A DNA stretch of 64,000 nucleotides from Dipetalonema caudispina. Its lineage: Eukaryota; Nematoda; Chromadorea; Rhabditida; Onchocercidae. Shown one piece after another: positions 53,201 through 64,000 of the stretch (its first letter is position 1; every line of letters starts with the position of its first letter). The DNA is taken from assembly GCA_013365325.1 (NCBI GenBank), contig JABVXV010000129.1, forward strand, positions 1 through 64,000, written 5' to 3'. A model generated the notes under the pieces. It was not told the origin of the DNA, ran no database searches, and saw only the letters and a program-made list of their open reading frames with translations. The position numbers were made by a program, and so were the translations under genes.

Positions 53201-55125
53201 CCAATGTTACACAGTGAGACGGTTTGCAATCTAATTTTAAATAAACTGACTTTAGAGATAAAAATGAATGGACCTGTGAAGTTGGATAATTCTGTTGTGT
53301 CTGAACTGGTTGCGTTTGATATCTGGCAGTATGTATTGTTATCTGATGATTACCTTGCTGCGGACGTGCACCTTCTACATGCGCTTCGCCCGCTGCAAAT
53401 TGCATACTTGGATTCCTATAATACAATACACAAATCGTTATTTTATCAGTTTGAATTAATTATATTGCAAATGAAAATCGAAGGAAATCACTCTTGTGAT
53501 GAATGGATGATTTGCTTGAATAACGTTTCGATTTTGAGGTTATCGAAAAATCGGAAAGCATGTAAAATAAATGGATCACTATAACCTTAACTTTGCTGTG
53601 TATCATACAGAATGATCAACCTTTGCTCCATTCCTTTCTGCTAGAATCTTAAAAAAACTTACGGAAGATTCCTCGGCGGCATCCGTGTAACGGTGGGATA
53701 CTGGCCTGCGGTATGCGGCGGATGTGCGCTATCCACACTTGGTATAGCGAATGAAATTGGTTGCTGGGGTGGTTGCCCAGCATTTCCATTAACTAAAGGT
53801 TGTGGTGGTTGCCCCGGTGGTAGCACCCCAGCGGGCACTTGAGAACTCACAATATGTTGGCCACCATAATCTGCAAATCCTATCCTAAAATTCATTAAAG
53901 GAATATGCTTGCAAGCAATTTCAGCGTAAATTTTTTGTTCAAAAACTGAAAAAATGTGGCTGAATTCAAACGATGAAAATTTTTCAATATAGATCGCCTT
54001 CTTCGCTGATTTTAAATTCTGAAATTTGTACAATGGCGGAAAATTAAGCTGACATCTAGATGTTGCGCCTGTGCGCTTTGTAATATTCGACACTGCACCC
54101 TTCTGATTTCTTGAACCAAAACCTGATACTACCTGTTCAAATGATACACCTATAAACAAGAATATAAAATACTACTGCACTCCAGGAATCTTTTTATTGT
54201 CCAATGCAATACATATAGAATCAATCTGTCATCTTCGATAGGCTTAAATCTATCATTAGCTTCCATTTTCGTCAAGCCTAAACAAATGATCAGTTCATTT
54301 GTCTTATTATCCTTAACGTGGGATACCGCTTAATCTATAATCAGCCTGTTCCCTTTATCAAGCTGACTATGTGCATCATCCAGTACACAAACCTCCTAAT
54401 ATGCTCATATATATGCATACGGAGATACAACCCTTACATTTCCCCATTAGTTCCACAAAAAAAAAAAAAAAAAAAAAAAGATTGTGAAACATTTATGACG
54501 AAAAAGAGAAAAGGAAAAAAGAAGCTTAAAAGTCCTACTGTCGATCCCGATCCTATCTTTCATTCTCTCCCGCCATAATATATATATACATATATATATA
54601 TATAATACAAAATTTCTCAAACAAACCTGGGGGAACGGTAAACGGCAAAGTAGAACTATTCCAGCATAACATGAAGAATAAAAAACGGGAATAAAAACGA
54701 GCAGATTTCTGCATTCAAAGGAATGGATCATCCTGTGGGAGATACGGTACTTTTGACATACATTATCACTACCGAGAACATTCCTTATAATAAGCCATCT
54801 GAGCAACAATCTAACATCATTCTCACTTGGGGAACGATCTTCTACTTGGTTGCTGTCATCCATCTTCCCCGTCCATTCATTCTCCAACCTTTCTCAGAAT
54901 CTTTTTTCCTTTTCTCCCTCTCCTTCATCCTTTTCATTTTTAATGCTTTCTTCTTGGAATACTGATCAACATCAAATAAACAGTCAATAATAAGCTGACT
55001 TCTGTTTGGAAGTTCTCTGCTTTTATTTAGTATTTTAATCGAGACATAACAAATGGACATCAAGTGAAATTACCTGGAATGGATCCATTTCTTCTTGGTT
55101 TCCCTCGCGGGTTACCACTGGACAT
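41294..55125 (-). CDS. ifg-1: Eukaryotic translation initiation factor 4 gamma (eIF4G), 26 exons
   Basis: Scaffold of the cap-binding complex eIF4F. Exons high to low: 55074-55125, ~54123-54149 (3' end uncertain), 53663-53870, 53274-53415, 53014-53117, 52473-52819, 48224-48498, 47957-48068, 47545-47800, 47237-47381, 46932-47168, 46667-46747, 46376-46435, 46183-46287, 45815-45990, 45324-45480, 44726-44899, 44250-44522, 43916-44020, 43611-43814, 43019-43228, 42685-42918, 42129-42353, 41904-42007, 41615-41837, 41294-41446; 4389 nt, ~1462 aa. Order: Gln/Pro-rich N-terminus; acidic segment; eIF4E-binding Y-x4-L-Phi motif YGHDYLF (~587-593); MIF4G domain ~718-977 (LYKNVRSLLNKLTP, DKAVEEPNF, SALLTRCQNTFEE, RRRMLGNIGFIGQLF, LLKNH), followed by NKWVPRTSESGPKT; Arg/Gly/Ser-rich linker; helical C-terminal MA3-like region. 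A Gln/His-rich insert sits inside MIF4G. The stop is TAG at 41294-41296. Confidence 0.93.
48499..52472 (-). other. Giant intron 6 of eIF4G (~4 kb)
   Basis: It separates the N-terminal Gln/Pro-rich exons from the acidic and eIF4E-binding exons. No nested gene is supported on either strand. It is less homopolymer-rich than the intergenic spacers and contains a perfect 9-bp-arm hairpin at 49761-49783. It is long enough to hold an internal promoter. Confidence 0.7.
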
Positions 55126-55141
55126 ATTATGTTTGAAATTC

Positions 55142-55143
55142 CT
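55142..55143 (-). promoter_or_regulatory. Acceptor site 16 nt upstream of the eIF4G start codon
   Basis: On the minus strand CCCAATTTTCAG precedes an exon starting at 55141, with ATG at 55125-55123. This is either a spliced-leader site (eIF4G starting at this ATG) or the cis acceptor for the repeat exon at 58877-60444. The frame is open across both options. Confidence 0.7.
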
Positions 55144-57494
55144 GAAAATTGGGTTTTTCACTTCAGTTAGTGATATCATCATTGATTAATAATGGTATCA
55201 TAGATTAACTTAATGACAAGATAGGCCAACCTTAATAACAATATTTTTAATTACAAATAGATACAACGATACCAATTGGTACTATCGACGGGACAGACCA
55301 CTAGCTTAATTATAAAATAGGTGCGCGTAAACAAGTGAGACCTTATTAATCACAGAAAGATATAACAATTGTTAATTTGCGTTAGTGACAGAATAGGCTG
55401 CTAACCTAATAAAAAGTACATTAGCCAGGATGGATCCATCGGTTTGACCCGATGATCAGCATTTTTGTTTCTATCCCTTCTAATTTTCCTGTTCTTTTAC
55501 TGGAACATAAGATCAGCTTAGGGTTATTTGTCTACCTCGCTGACTTGTTATATTGTCTATCACTTCTTCTTAATTACAACTTGAAAAAAAAAAAATCTGT
55601 TTTTCTTCAATGAAAAAAGGTGGACATCTAATTTGAGATATACGCGTATGCATTTATGTAACATTTCAAAGTTTCATCTATAATCATATTAATTCACGAA
55701 ATAACATCTCATCTTGAATGTTTATTTATAATCTAAAAAGTTGCAAAGTGTATGTATCATTTCCGGTTCTGGAACAAAATTACTAATCTTATTCCTTTCA
55801 TTTCTCTACAACAACTAAACTAATTGATTCCAAAAAATAATTTTTGTTAGCATTGAATGAAACTTCCTTCATTCAATGATCTTAATGTTCTTTTACTATC
55901 CTAACTATTAAAAATTTAACATTAAATTTTTGCTCCCAAATTACAACAAAAACACAAAAAATAATATCACAAATAAAAATACAATCCTTCATTGTACATC
56001 CTAAAAATCTAACATCTAATCCTACCATTCATAACTCTCATGTAAAATCTATTTCATCATTTCACTTATAAATTTCTATAAATTTCAATGTCAAACTTAT
56101 TGAAAGATAATGATAAAATCACTGAATCATCATCATCATCATTCTTTTACATCTTTTAAACAAGCCTCTCTTTCCTTGAATATTTACATCCTAAAAAAAA
56201 AAAGAAAAAAAAAAAAAGAAAAAAAAAAAGCCAACTATTTACAATCATACTTATCCTAGGCTTAAATATGAATACTAATCATGAATACCTAATGCCAGAA
56301 ATACCAAAATCTCCCATTATATTTACTCTTCTCCCATCTCATCCTCTAACCTTTCCACCTTCCCTTACCCCTTCCTATCACTCATACAAGTACACACCTA
56401 ATACCATAACCCAACTGTAGGCTTTCATTTCATTGGGTATAGTGCTGCAACATAAAACATTATAACATTCTTGTAAAGATTTAGGTAACGAAATGAAAAT
56501 CATTCGTCTCATCGCATATATAAATTTTACAAAAGGTTTTTGAAAAGATGATAGGAAAAACTAAAGCTCATTGTTGTTATTATATTTCTTTCTTTTTTTT
56601 TTTTTTTTTTTTTTTCTTTGTTTAAAATAATGGTAAAATGAAAAATTATAAAATTATCAAAAAAAAAAGAAAAGAAAAAGGATAAAGAAGGGAGAGAGAA
56701 ACAGAGAGAGAGAGAGGTTTGTTTGATTTATTTTTAATGATGGAATAAAAGTTACTAAAAACTTATCAATAATTTTGAGCATAAATAAACTAATTATAAA
56801 TTTTGATAGATGATTCATAATTATTAAAAAAACATTTAATGAAATAAGCATTATTGAGTTAATTGGAAATTAATTAATGAATAGAATTGAGAGATATAAT
56901 TTGATGTTTTAAGGAAGGAAGTAAAGAAAGAAAGTGAAAAAAAAAAAAAGGAAAAATTGAATATTCATTTGTAGAGCTTCAGTGTAGTATATCATATGAT
57001 TAGTATGGATAGGTATTACACGTAATACATATTACACGTAAACGTATTGTTTGCAAAAAAAATTTTTACGCATAATTTATTTTGTAGAGGAAAATCAATG
57101 TAATCTTTTCAGTGTAGCAATCAAAATTTCAAATGATAAATTTTAACAATTATTAGTTAGTGGTAATAAATTTTAAACATTGAAATATTTCATTTCTTTC
57201 AAATATTACCAATAGAAGTTAATTTTAAAATGAAAAAAAAAAAAAAAGAAGAAATGAGCTGAGAGTTTAATAGATTTTTTTTATTTCACACTTATTTCCT
57301 TTTTTTTAAATAATAAGTATCAATTATAGTGATCTAATATTACGAAGAATTTATGCATGGGAAATTATGGGAAGAAATTTGGAATGTTATACCAAAAAAT
57401 TAAACTAATTTAAGTTGGAGTATGAAAAATTGAAAGTTTCACTAATGTGAAATAAAACTTCCGTTACTAGAAGTAATATTTTGATAGTATCACG

Positions 57495-57526
<32 letters not shown>

Positions 57527-58876
57527 TTAGGAATCTTTACAGATTGATGATTTCCGATTCTTATCATCTGCTATGATATGAAATGTAAAATTTCTGGGGA
57601 AAAAAAAAAAATGAAAGAAATCATCGATCTTCTAGAATCTCAGTTTATTCCTTTAGCAAAAAATTTGCTAAAATCTTTGAATGAAATCTATATATGATAG
57701 TAAAATTTGAGTATTTAATGTTAGTCAAAATAAAATGTATTTTTAAATTACTTATAATTGTTGCAAAATTTTAACATTTTCTTTTTCAAAGAGGAAAATT
57801 TTTTTAAAATAGTTACATTTTTACGAATTTAGCAATTTTTGTATACTTTTTTTTTTTTTTTTTTTTTTTTTTGAAAGGAATCAAAAGAGAAAGTTAAGTG
57901 AAATCTTTTCTTGCCTTAAATTGTCACAAATTATATCAAACGTGAAAAATTTGAAGAGATGAGAGAAAAAGAAAAAGAAAAAGAAAGAAAAAAAAAACCT
58001 GCGGAACATCGGATATATGATTTAGTTGAAATGACAATCTGGTATATCAATTTAAGGCTTCTAAAGATGAATCGTCTAATTGTTCGAAGCTGATCAGCAA
58101 CCTCAGATTTGATAGAAATGAAAATGATAGCTGAGAAAGCCGTGTATTATTAGAAAAATTTCGAATATCATTTGGAAATTTACATAATTTTCGGATAAAA
58201 TGCATGGAAAGAATGTTAATATTTATGTTTCCTCCATTCTTTTTTCCTATTTTTCTTTTTTTTTTTCGTTTTTTTATGCATAATTATTGATAATATAACT
58301 TTCTGTTCTCACTTTTTCCTTCCATTACTTTTTTTGATAGTTTATTGAATGAAAGCTAATAATCTTAGATTGAATAATTCAACTTGGATGAAAGAAATAG
58401 AAGATGGGATGAAATAATAAGTTACAGGTTTAATTCTTGCTAACAGAATCTCTCTTTTGCCCATTATTAAATTTCTGTTACTATCATTTTCTTTTTCATT
58501 TAGGAAATAGAAGAGAATAGGGAAAATGAAATAGAATGTTAACAATGATTGTAAAATTATGCTAATGTAATCGATCATATGATTGTTTATTGTTAAAATA
58601 ACAGTAAGAGATATTCTTGATGAAATTGTAAGTACTGATAATGTTAGAAGAAAATTGATAATTACGTAACTGAGCAAGTAATTCACTATTCATTATTAAA
58701 TGATACTAATTGTTAAATTATTATTTTGCTATCAAATGATAGATGATGAAGTGGAAAGATTATTTACTTTTTCATTTCCTATTTCTTTAATTTTTTGAAA
58801 TTCATTGTTGGTCAATCGTTTCAAAGGACAAATTTTACTGCACATAAATAAGCAACGGAAGAGGTTTTTAACTTAC
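55144..58876 (-). other. Spacer or 5' intron upstream of eIF4G
   Basis: 3.7 kb of AT-rich sequence with many homopolymer runs (T-runs near 56590, 57500 and 57850; A/G purine tracts near 56200, 56680 and 57970). No gene is supported. If the repeat exon splices to eIF4G, this stretch is an intron; if not, it is the eIF4G promoter region. Confidence 0.6.
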
Positions 58877-60411
58877 ATATGTCGTTGAAACATCCTTACG
58901 ACTGGATGAATTGGAAGATTTGCATAATTTGTCCTGTCGATCAGAAGAGATAGAGGATTTAGCTGTCTTTCCCTGTCGATTGGGTGAGATGGAAGATTTG
59001 ATTGATTTTCTCGGTCGATCGGACAAAATCGAGGATTTAGCCGATTTCCCATGTCGATTGGACAAGATAGAGGATTCATCTGACATTCCCTGTCGATCGG
59101 ATGAGGTCGAAGATTCATCCGATTCTCCATATCGATCAGACGAGATCGAGGATTCAGCTGATTTCCTGTGTCAATCGAAAGAGATCGAGGATTCAGCTGA
59201 CTTCCCCTGTCGATCGAATGAGGTCGAGGGTTCAGCTGATTTTCCATGTCAGTCGAACGAGATCGAGGATTCAGCTGACTTCCCCTGTCGATCGAATGAG
59301 GTCGAGGATTCAGCTGATTTCCCACAGTCGGACGAGATCGAAAATTCAGCTGACTTTCTCTATCGATCGGACGAGATTGACGATTCAGCTGATTTCCTGA
59401 GTCAATCAGACGAGATCGAGGATTCATCTGATTTCCCCAGTCGATTGGATGAGGTCGGGGATTCAGCTGATTTCCCCAGTCGATTGGATGAGGTCGGGGA
59501 TTCAGCTGATTTCCCCAGTCGATCGGATAAGGTCGAGGATTCAGTCTATTTTCCATGTCAGTCGGACGAGATCGAGGACTCAGCTGACTCTCCCTGTCGG
59601 TCGGATGAGATGGGAGATTTGATTGATTTTCTTTGTCGATCGGACGAGATCGAGGATTCACCCGATTTTCCCTGTCGATCGGATGAGGTCGGGGATTCAG
59701 CTGACTTCCCCTGTCAATCGGATGAGGTCGGGGATTCAGCTGATTTCCCCAGTCGATCGGATGAGGTCGAGCATTCAGCTGATTTTCCATGTCAGTCGGA
59801 CGAGATCGAGGACTCAGCTGACTTTCCCTGTCGGTCGGAAGATTTGATTGATTTTCTCTGTCGATCGGACGAGATCGAGGATTCATCTGATTTTCCCTAT
59901 TGATTGAAGGAGGTCGAGGATTCATCTGACTTCCTCTCTCAATCGGATGAGGTCGGGGATTCAGCTGATTTCTCCAGTCGATCGGATGAGGTCGAGGATT
60001 CAGTCGATTTTCCATGTCAGTCGGACGAGATCGAGGACTCAGCTGACTTTCCCTGTCGGTCGGATGAGATGAAAGATTTGATTGATTTTCTCTGTCGATC
60101 GGACGAGATCGAGGATTCATCTGATTTTCCCTGTTGATTGAATGAGGTCGAGAATTCATCTGACTTCCCCTGTTGATCGGATGAGGTCGGGGATTCATCT
60201 GATTCCCCCTATCGATCAGATGAGATCGAGGATTCAGTCGATTTTCCATGTCAGCCGGATGAGCTCGAGGATTCAGCTGACTTTCCCTATCGATCGGGCG
60301 AGATCTGCGATTCAGCTGATTTCCTCTGTCGATCCGACGAGTTGGCAGATTTCGATAATTTTTTCTGTCGACTAGACGAGTTGGAAAGTTTGAACGGTTT
60401 CCTCTGTCCAT
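58873..60411 (-). CDS. Single-exon-sized Arg/Asn/Pro 13-residue repeat protein; probable 5' exon of eIF4G
   Basis: An open frame of 512 codons from ATG at 60411-60409 to TAA at 58875-58873. It is almost entirely tandem 13-residue units of the form I-D-R-x-N-Q-L-N-P-R-P-H-P (about 39 units), basic and presumably disordered, with no cysteine-rich fold or membrane segment. Two splice signals mark it as an exon on the minus strand. A CTTTCAG acceptor ends at 60445, after which the frame is already open (NTKELEQVVFD before the Met). A perfect GTAAGT donor covers 58871-58876, overlapping the stop, so the exon would be 58877-60444 ending CAT AT|. Joining this to the acceptor at 55142 gives ATG AAT TTC AAA CAT AAT and then the eIF4G start, in frame. 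Whether this is part of eIF4G or a separate short gene cannot be decided from sequence. I know of no named homologue. Confidence 0.65.
   Translation of the reverse strand: MDRGNRSNFPTRLVDRKNYRNLPTRRIDRGNQLNRRSRPIDRESQLNPRAHPADMENRLNPRSHLIDRGNQMNPRPHPINRGSQMNSRPHSINRENQMNPRSRPIDRENQSNLSSHPTDRESQLSPRSRPTDMENRLNPRPHPIDWRNQLNPRPHPIERGSQMNPRPPSINRENQMNPRSRPIDRENQSNLPTDRESQLSPRSRPTDMENQLNARPHPIDWGNQLNPRPHPIDRGSQLNPRPHPIDRENRVNPRSRPIDKENQSNLPSHPTDRESQLSPRSRPTDMENRLNPRPYPIDWGNQLNPRPHPIDWGNQLNPRPHPIDWGNQMNPRSRLIDSGNQLNRQSRPIDRESQLNFRSRPTVGNQLNPRPHSIDRGSQLNPRSRSTDMENQLNPRPHSIDRGSQLNPRSLSIDTGNQLNPRSRLIDMENRMNLRPHPIDRECQMNPLSCPIDMGNRLNPRFCPIDRENQSNLPSHPIDRERQLNPLSLLIDRTNYANLPIHPVVRMFQRHM
58900..60400. 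repeat. 39-bp coding minisatellite, about 38-39 degenerate units
   Basis: Plus-strand unit approximates GATCGGATGAGGTCGAGGATT followed by CAGCTGATTTCCCCTGTC. Units vary by substitution and very few indels. Because 39 is a multiple of three, the array is also open on the plus strand (330 codons at 58911-59903, acidic Ser-Asp-Glu-Ile-Glu-Asp units), but that frame is broken near 59903. The minus frame is unbroken throughout. Higher-order blocks of several units recur, for example around 59600-59900 and 59940-60140. Confidence 0.95.
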
Positions 60412-60444
60412 ATCAAATACGACTTGTTCAAGTTCTTTTGTATT

Positions 60445-63259
60445 CTGAAAGAATTTCTACTATCTTGAGCTTGTTCTGTTACAAAGATTTAACACAGAAA
60501 GATTTTACATGTTAAAAGCACATTTAGGCTCCGTTGAAATTTCATAGTACCTGATCGCAACGACACACCTATTTAATGTCGCGAAATAATAACGATGCAA
60601 AGGAGATCTGCTGAGGTCATGCTACGGGTCAATCACTTGCCAAGCAATGAATCTCTTTCCCTCCATTGCTATAACTTTCTATTAATACACTGACTAATAT
60701 TGGCATAATGATCGCTTTTATATTTTTAAAAATTCCATTCCCACACATGAGGATAAGTTATTCATATGGTAACAACAGTACAGTATAGCATACTGAAGAA
60801 AAAATGTAAAACTTCGGGAACTGTGTCAATTTTTTAAATTAATCATTTGTTGTAAGACAAGGAAATTTTTTTTTTTTTTTTTTTTGTTACCACTTTCTAA
60901 ATGATAAGTCAGAATTGTGAAGTATTCGATAAAATATAGTTCATAGGATGAAGATGATGCGATATCAATTGATGATGAAATGAAATATTAAATGATGAAG
61001 GATAGAAATTGAGTAAATTGATCACTATCTCCGACATTCATCTGGACGAAAATTCTCAATGATGATTTGATCAAATGGTTATGGATGAAATCGGTGAAAG
61101 TTACAATTTCAGGAATTTACTATTCCTCGAATTGATGAATATTCTTTTGATAATAATTCCAACTATACCAATAATAATTACTTTTTACCTAATATTTTCT
61201 TTACATAATCGTTAGCAATAAAAAAAAATAAAAAGTGACGCAATGGAAAGATCAACAAATGAATTTATATGGTTGCATGTACCTAAAATAGTAGTGTAGA
61301 AAGAGAAATGGTCAGATGATCGCTGACCTCACCGTTGTGTTATATCCAGAACAACAACAATAACAACAACAACAACACTCCCTCTGAGGTCAACACCATT
61401 ATCGCTCCCTCCTTTTGCATCGATTGTTTCAATTGCTTACCACAATAATTTGTTTAAAAATTGAATAGCTATTCTTTTGTTTTAACAATTGAATATCTTC
61501 TACATAATTGGATACATTTTTGTAAAATTTTTTCATTCAAAATTACATTGATGAGAGGTGAAATTTTGAAATGGTGAAAAAAAAATGACCGATCGCTTAT
61601 TGCTTAATAGTATTATTCATTTTTAATTTTTTGTTCTAAAACAAAAATTTATTGTTTTTGTCTATTTTTTTCTTTTATTTATTTTTTTCCTTCGCTATTT
61701 GTAATTGTCAAATTTATTAATCAATTTTAGTTTTGAAATGATTTTGGAATGTGACAAAATCGCTTATTATTTTTTGAACGAATTTGCAGTTGTTGTTTTT
61801 TGATCCTTTCCGTTTTCATAATATCATTGTATTGTTTGTTTTTCTGATTAATGATCATCAGTGAAAATGATTTTATAATGAAAACATGTACGCTTATTCA
61901 ACGATTATATTCACATATCGATTAATAAATCATGATCATAATTATAATTTGCAGCAATCATAGATCATACTTTTAAAGTTAATGCGTGAAAAATGATCAA
62001 CTATTATTAAATTTGATAATTTAAGATATTATTTGGAATGAATGTCTAAAAGCTAATAATGAATGTTGGTCAGAAATTTTGTAATTGTTTTGTTTCTCTT
62101 AATTTTATTCTTAGCCTATAGCTATTTAGGGGTTTTTTTTTTTTTTAAGCTTGCTTTTGGTCATTATTACCTTTTCCTTAAATTATTCCTCATCCTATTC
62201 TAACTTTTAGATCACATTATTCTTTGTAAACAGGATGATTAATAAAATTCACTTGCATAGTTTTGGAATTGAAAATGTAATTTGATATTTATTCTTTAGT
62301 GTTCCCAATCGTTCTTCGTATTTCAAATCATCGAAAAAAATTAGAAAAAATTTGGGAAAGAAAACGACAAGCAAATTTTCTAATTCATTTTAATTAGCAA
62401 AAACTAATTCCGATTTGTTCTAGTCAAATAAATCATCATTTGAAATTTATTCCTTTCGATAGCTTTTTCCTTCAGATTTCTTTGTTTTGTTTCAAATATT
62501 CAAGTCTTTTATTTAAAATTTTATATTTCTAAAGCTGAAAGATGTTTAGATGAAGTAAAATGAATTAAAATGGGAATGTGCAGCATTTTCTCCCGGCAAT
62601 AAGCGATCATTTATCAATGAAATTTTTGTAAAGTTCGAATTGAAAGATTAAATTTTTTTTAATGTAAATTTGCAAGGAATTTCAAAATTAAAATGATGAA
62701 GAAATTGGAAAATTATTCATTGTAATATTTCATCATTTAATCGACTAGTCAACCGGTAAACGATTTCAGGAGATACAGAAATTTAGGTAATTATGCGAGC
62801 GATATCGTTAAACTCGGATCAATCATCGAAAATGTCCGTTTCAACGATCATGAAAAGCAAGCTGTAATGCTTTCAATCTTTTCTGCCTTATCATTTCTTA
62901 CATTTTCCGCCCTCATCCAAATACATTTTTGCTTAACCGATGAAGTTTATTTAATAATAATACATTTCTGAAATGAACTATTTTAAAAATCCTTAAATTT
63001 TTCAAACTTTCCAATTTATTACTTCAAATTTGAATAAGAAATATGCAAAATAAAGCATTACACATATTACATATCATTTCTACTGTAAAATTTTTTACAA
63101 AACAAAAACAAAAACAAAACGAAGACTTCAAAGTTGTCTCTAATAAAAAATAAAAAATAAAAAATAAAAAATATCTCACTTAATCCTAAACAATCATAGA
63201 AAACTAATTAACTGATAATAGTAATTGCTTAAAATTAATAATTTTTAGCAATATTTTAG
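60445..63259. other. Spacer right of the repeat exon
   Basis: Mostly AT-rich with no firm gene. It holds AGGTCA-type words (60613-60620, 61324-61331, 61385-61392), an AAC trinucleotide run near 61350-61376, and a stretch 62770-62863 (+) with coding-like character after a TTTCAG acceptor. The latter may be an exon of the gene at the right edge, but its phase does not join directly to that gene's next visible exon. Confidence 0.5.
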
Positions 63260-63927
63260 TAATACAGCAAAAAGTTCAACAAATAAAGATATAAATTTGG
63301 ATGATACACAAATGTCACATGCACCATTAATTACAAGTTATGTTATCAAATCACAACGACAAAAACCAAAACAGTATAGTTCTTTCAAATTTGTACAATT
63401 TATTCCTTCCTTCTTTTTTAACTCAGAAATTTGGAAGTATATTGGCATGGTAATTTAAAATGATCAGTAATCAATCAATTATCGATGATTAAAATGAAAA
63501 AAAAAGAATTGATATCAAAGTATAGAATATAAATTATTTTGTTAACAAATCTAATTTAAGCTATAATTCATTTTTCATTGCCAACAGATAAAAATTCCTC
63601 TGTTTAAAGTATTTTCAGTGTAAAATCAACTCAATTATAAACAAGAATAACTTGCCCTGTTCAACCGTTCAAATGGAATTAATTATGGAAAAAGATTGCT
63701 AAAATTGAAATTATGAAAATTTTAAATTAAATTTAACAAAAGATATCATCTTTTTTTTTTTTTTTTTAAATGAGTTAAATGTAACATTGAACTGTAGAGC
63801 AGTAGCAATCTATTTTACACCGATGAAACAACGACCGGAAACGGCATTAACCGAAATGCAACTATGTAATGATGCTGATGTACCACTTTTATTCAAGCTT
63901 TGTTCCGATACAACTTCCAGTATTACG
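63260..63927 (+). CDS. Unrecognised gene, two internal exons, cut by the window edge
   Basis: Exon 63260-63373 follows ATTTTAG and ends before GTATAG. Exon 63798-63927 follows TGTAG and ends before GTAATC. The join is in phase (..KPKQ then AVAIYFTPMKQRPETALTE..) and gives about 80 residues, with a Ser/Asn/Lys-rich first part and a second part containing LCNDADVPLLFKLCSDTT. No start or stop is present and I recognise no domain. Upstream exons may include 62770-62863. The gene continues beyond 64000. Confidence 0.55.
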
Positions 63928-64000
63928 GTAATCAAAAAGGCTGATAAATTTTACTAATTTGATTTAATTTTTGGAATTAGATTGATAAAATTGCTTCAAT

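Noticed and set aside
58911..59903. 330-codon plus-strand open frame of acidic Ser-Asp-Glu-Ile-Glu-Asp units
   Set aside because: It is the antisense of the 39-bp array, kept open only because the period is a multiple of three. It is interrupted near 59903, and the splice signals belong to the minus strand.
58900..60400. Array considered as CRISPR-like
   Set aside because: Units are contiguous and degenerate with no unique spacers, and the context is a eukaryotic nuclear genome.

Overview
The window looks like nuclear DNA of a nematode, most likely a spirurid/filarial (clade III) worm. The evidence is the very AT-rich, poly(T)-laden non-coding sequence, the many short exons with GT..AG introns and TTTTCAG/TTTGCAG acceptors, acceptor-like sites directly upstream of several start codons (as expected for spliced-leader trans-splicing), and a class 2 lipase of the C. 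elegans lips type. The species cannot be fixed from sequence alone. I rebuilt the genes by joining exons by hand. For nearly every gene all exon phases agree and the summed coding length is a multiple of three.

Layout, left to right. 0.3-4.2 kb (+): complete 13-exon aminoacylase-1 (408 aa). 4.2-9.0 kb: AT-rich spacer with CT/TA microsatellites. 9.0-18.1 kb (+): large single-pass membrane protein with LDL-receptor class A modules, a Ser/Thr-rich stalk, an EGF-like module and a long cytoplasmic tail, with two possible C-termini (1020 or 1576 aa). 18.1-20.4 kb: spacer with a three-copy ~165-bp tandem repeat and an alternating purine/pyrimidine tract. 20.4-22.9 kb (+): VIP36-type L-type lectin (358 aa). 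24.7-31.4 kb (+): secreted protein of five fibronectin III modules plus a four-cysteine tail (662 aa), containing a 100-N assembly gap flanked by an exact 121-bp duplication. 34.2-36.0 kb (+): class 2 lipase (279 aa) whose nucleophile serine is a glycine. 38.2-39.4 kb: decayed second copy of that lipase. 41.3-55.1 kb (-): 26-exon eIF4G (ifg-1). 58.9-60.4 kb (-): a single large exon made of about 39 copies of a 39-bp minisatellite that encodes a 13-residue Arg/Asn/Pro repeat. 63.3-63.9 kb (+): two exons of an unrecognised gene cut by the right edge.

The genes are housekeeping, secretory and surface functions with no evident common pathway. The most unusual signal is at the eIF4G 5' end. The repeat exon ends in a consensus GTAAGT donor, and its reading frame runs exactly in phase, without a stop, through the acceptor 16 nt before the eIF4G start codon. 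It may therefore encode a ~517-residue repetitive N-terminal extension of eIF4G.
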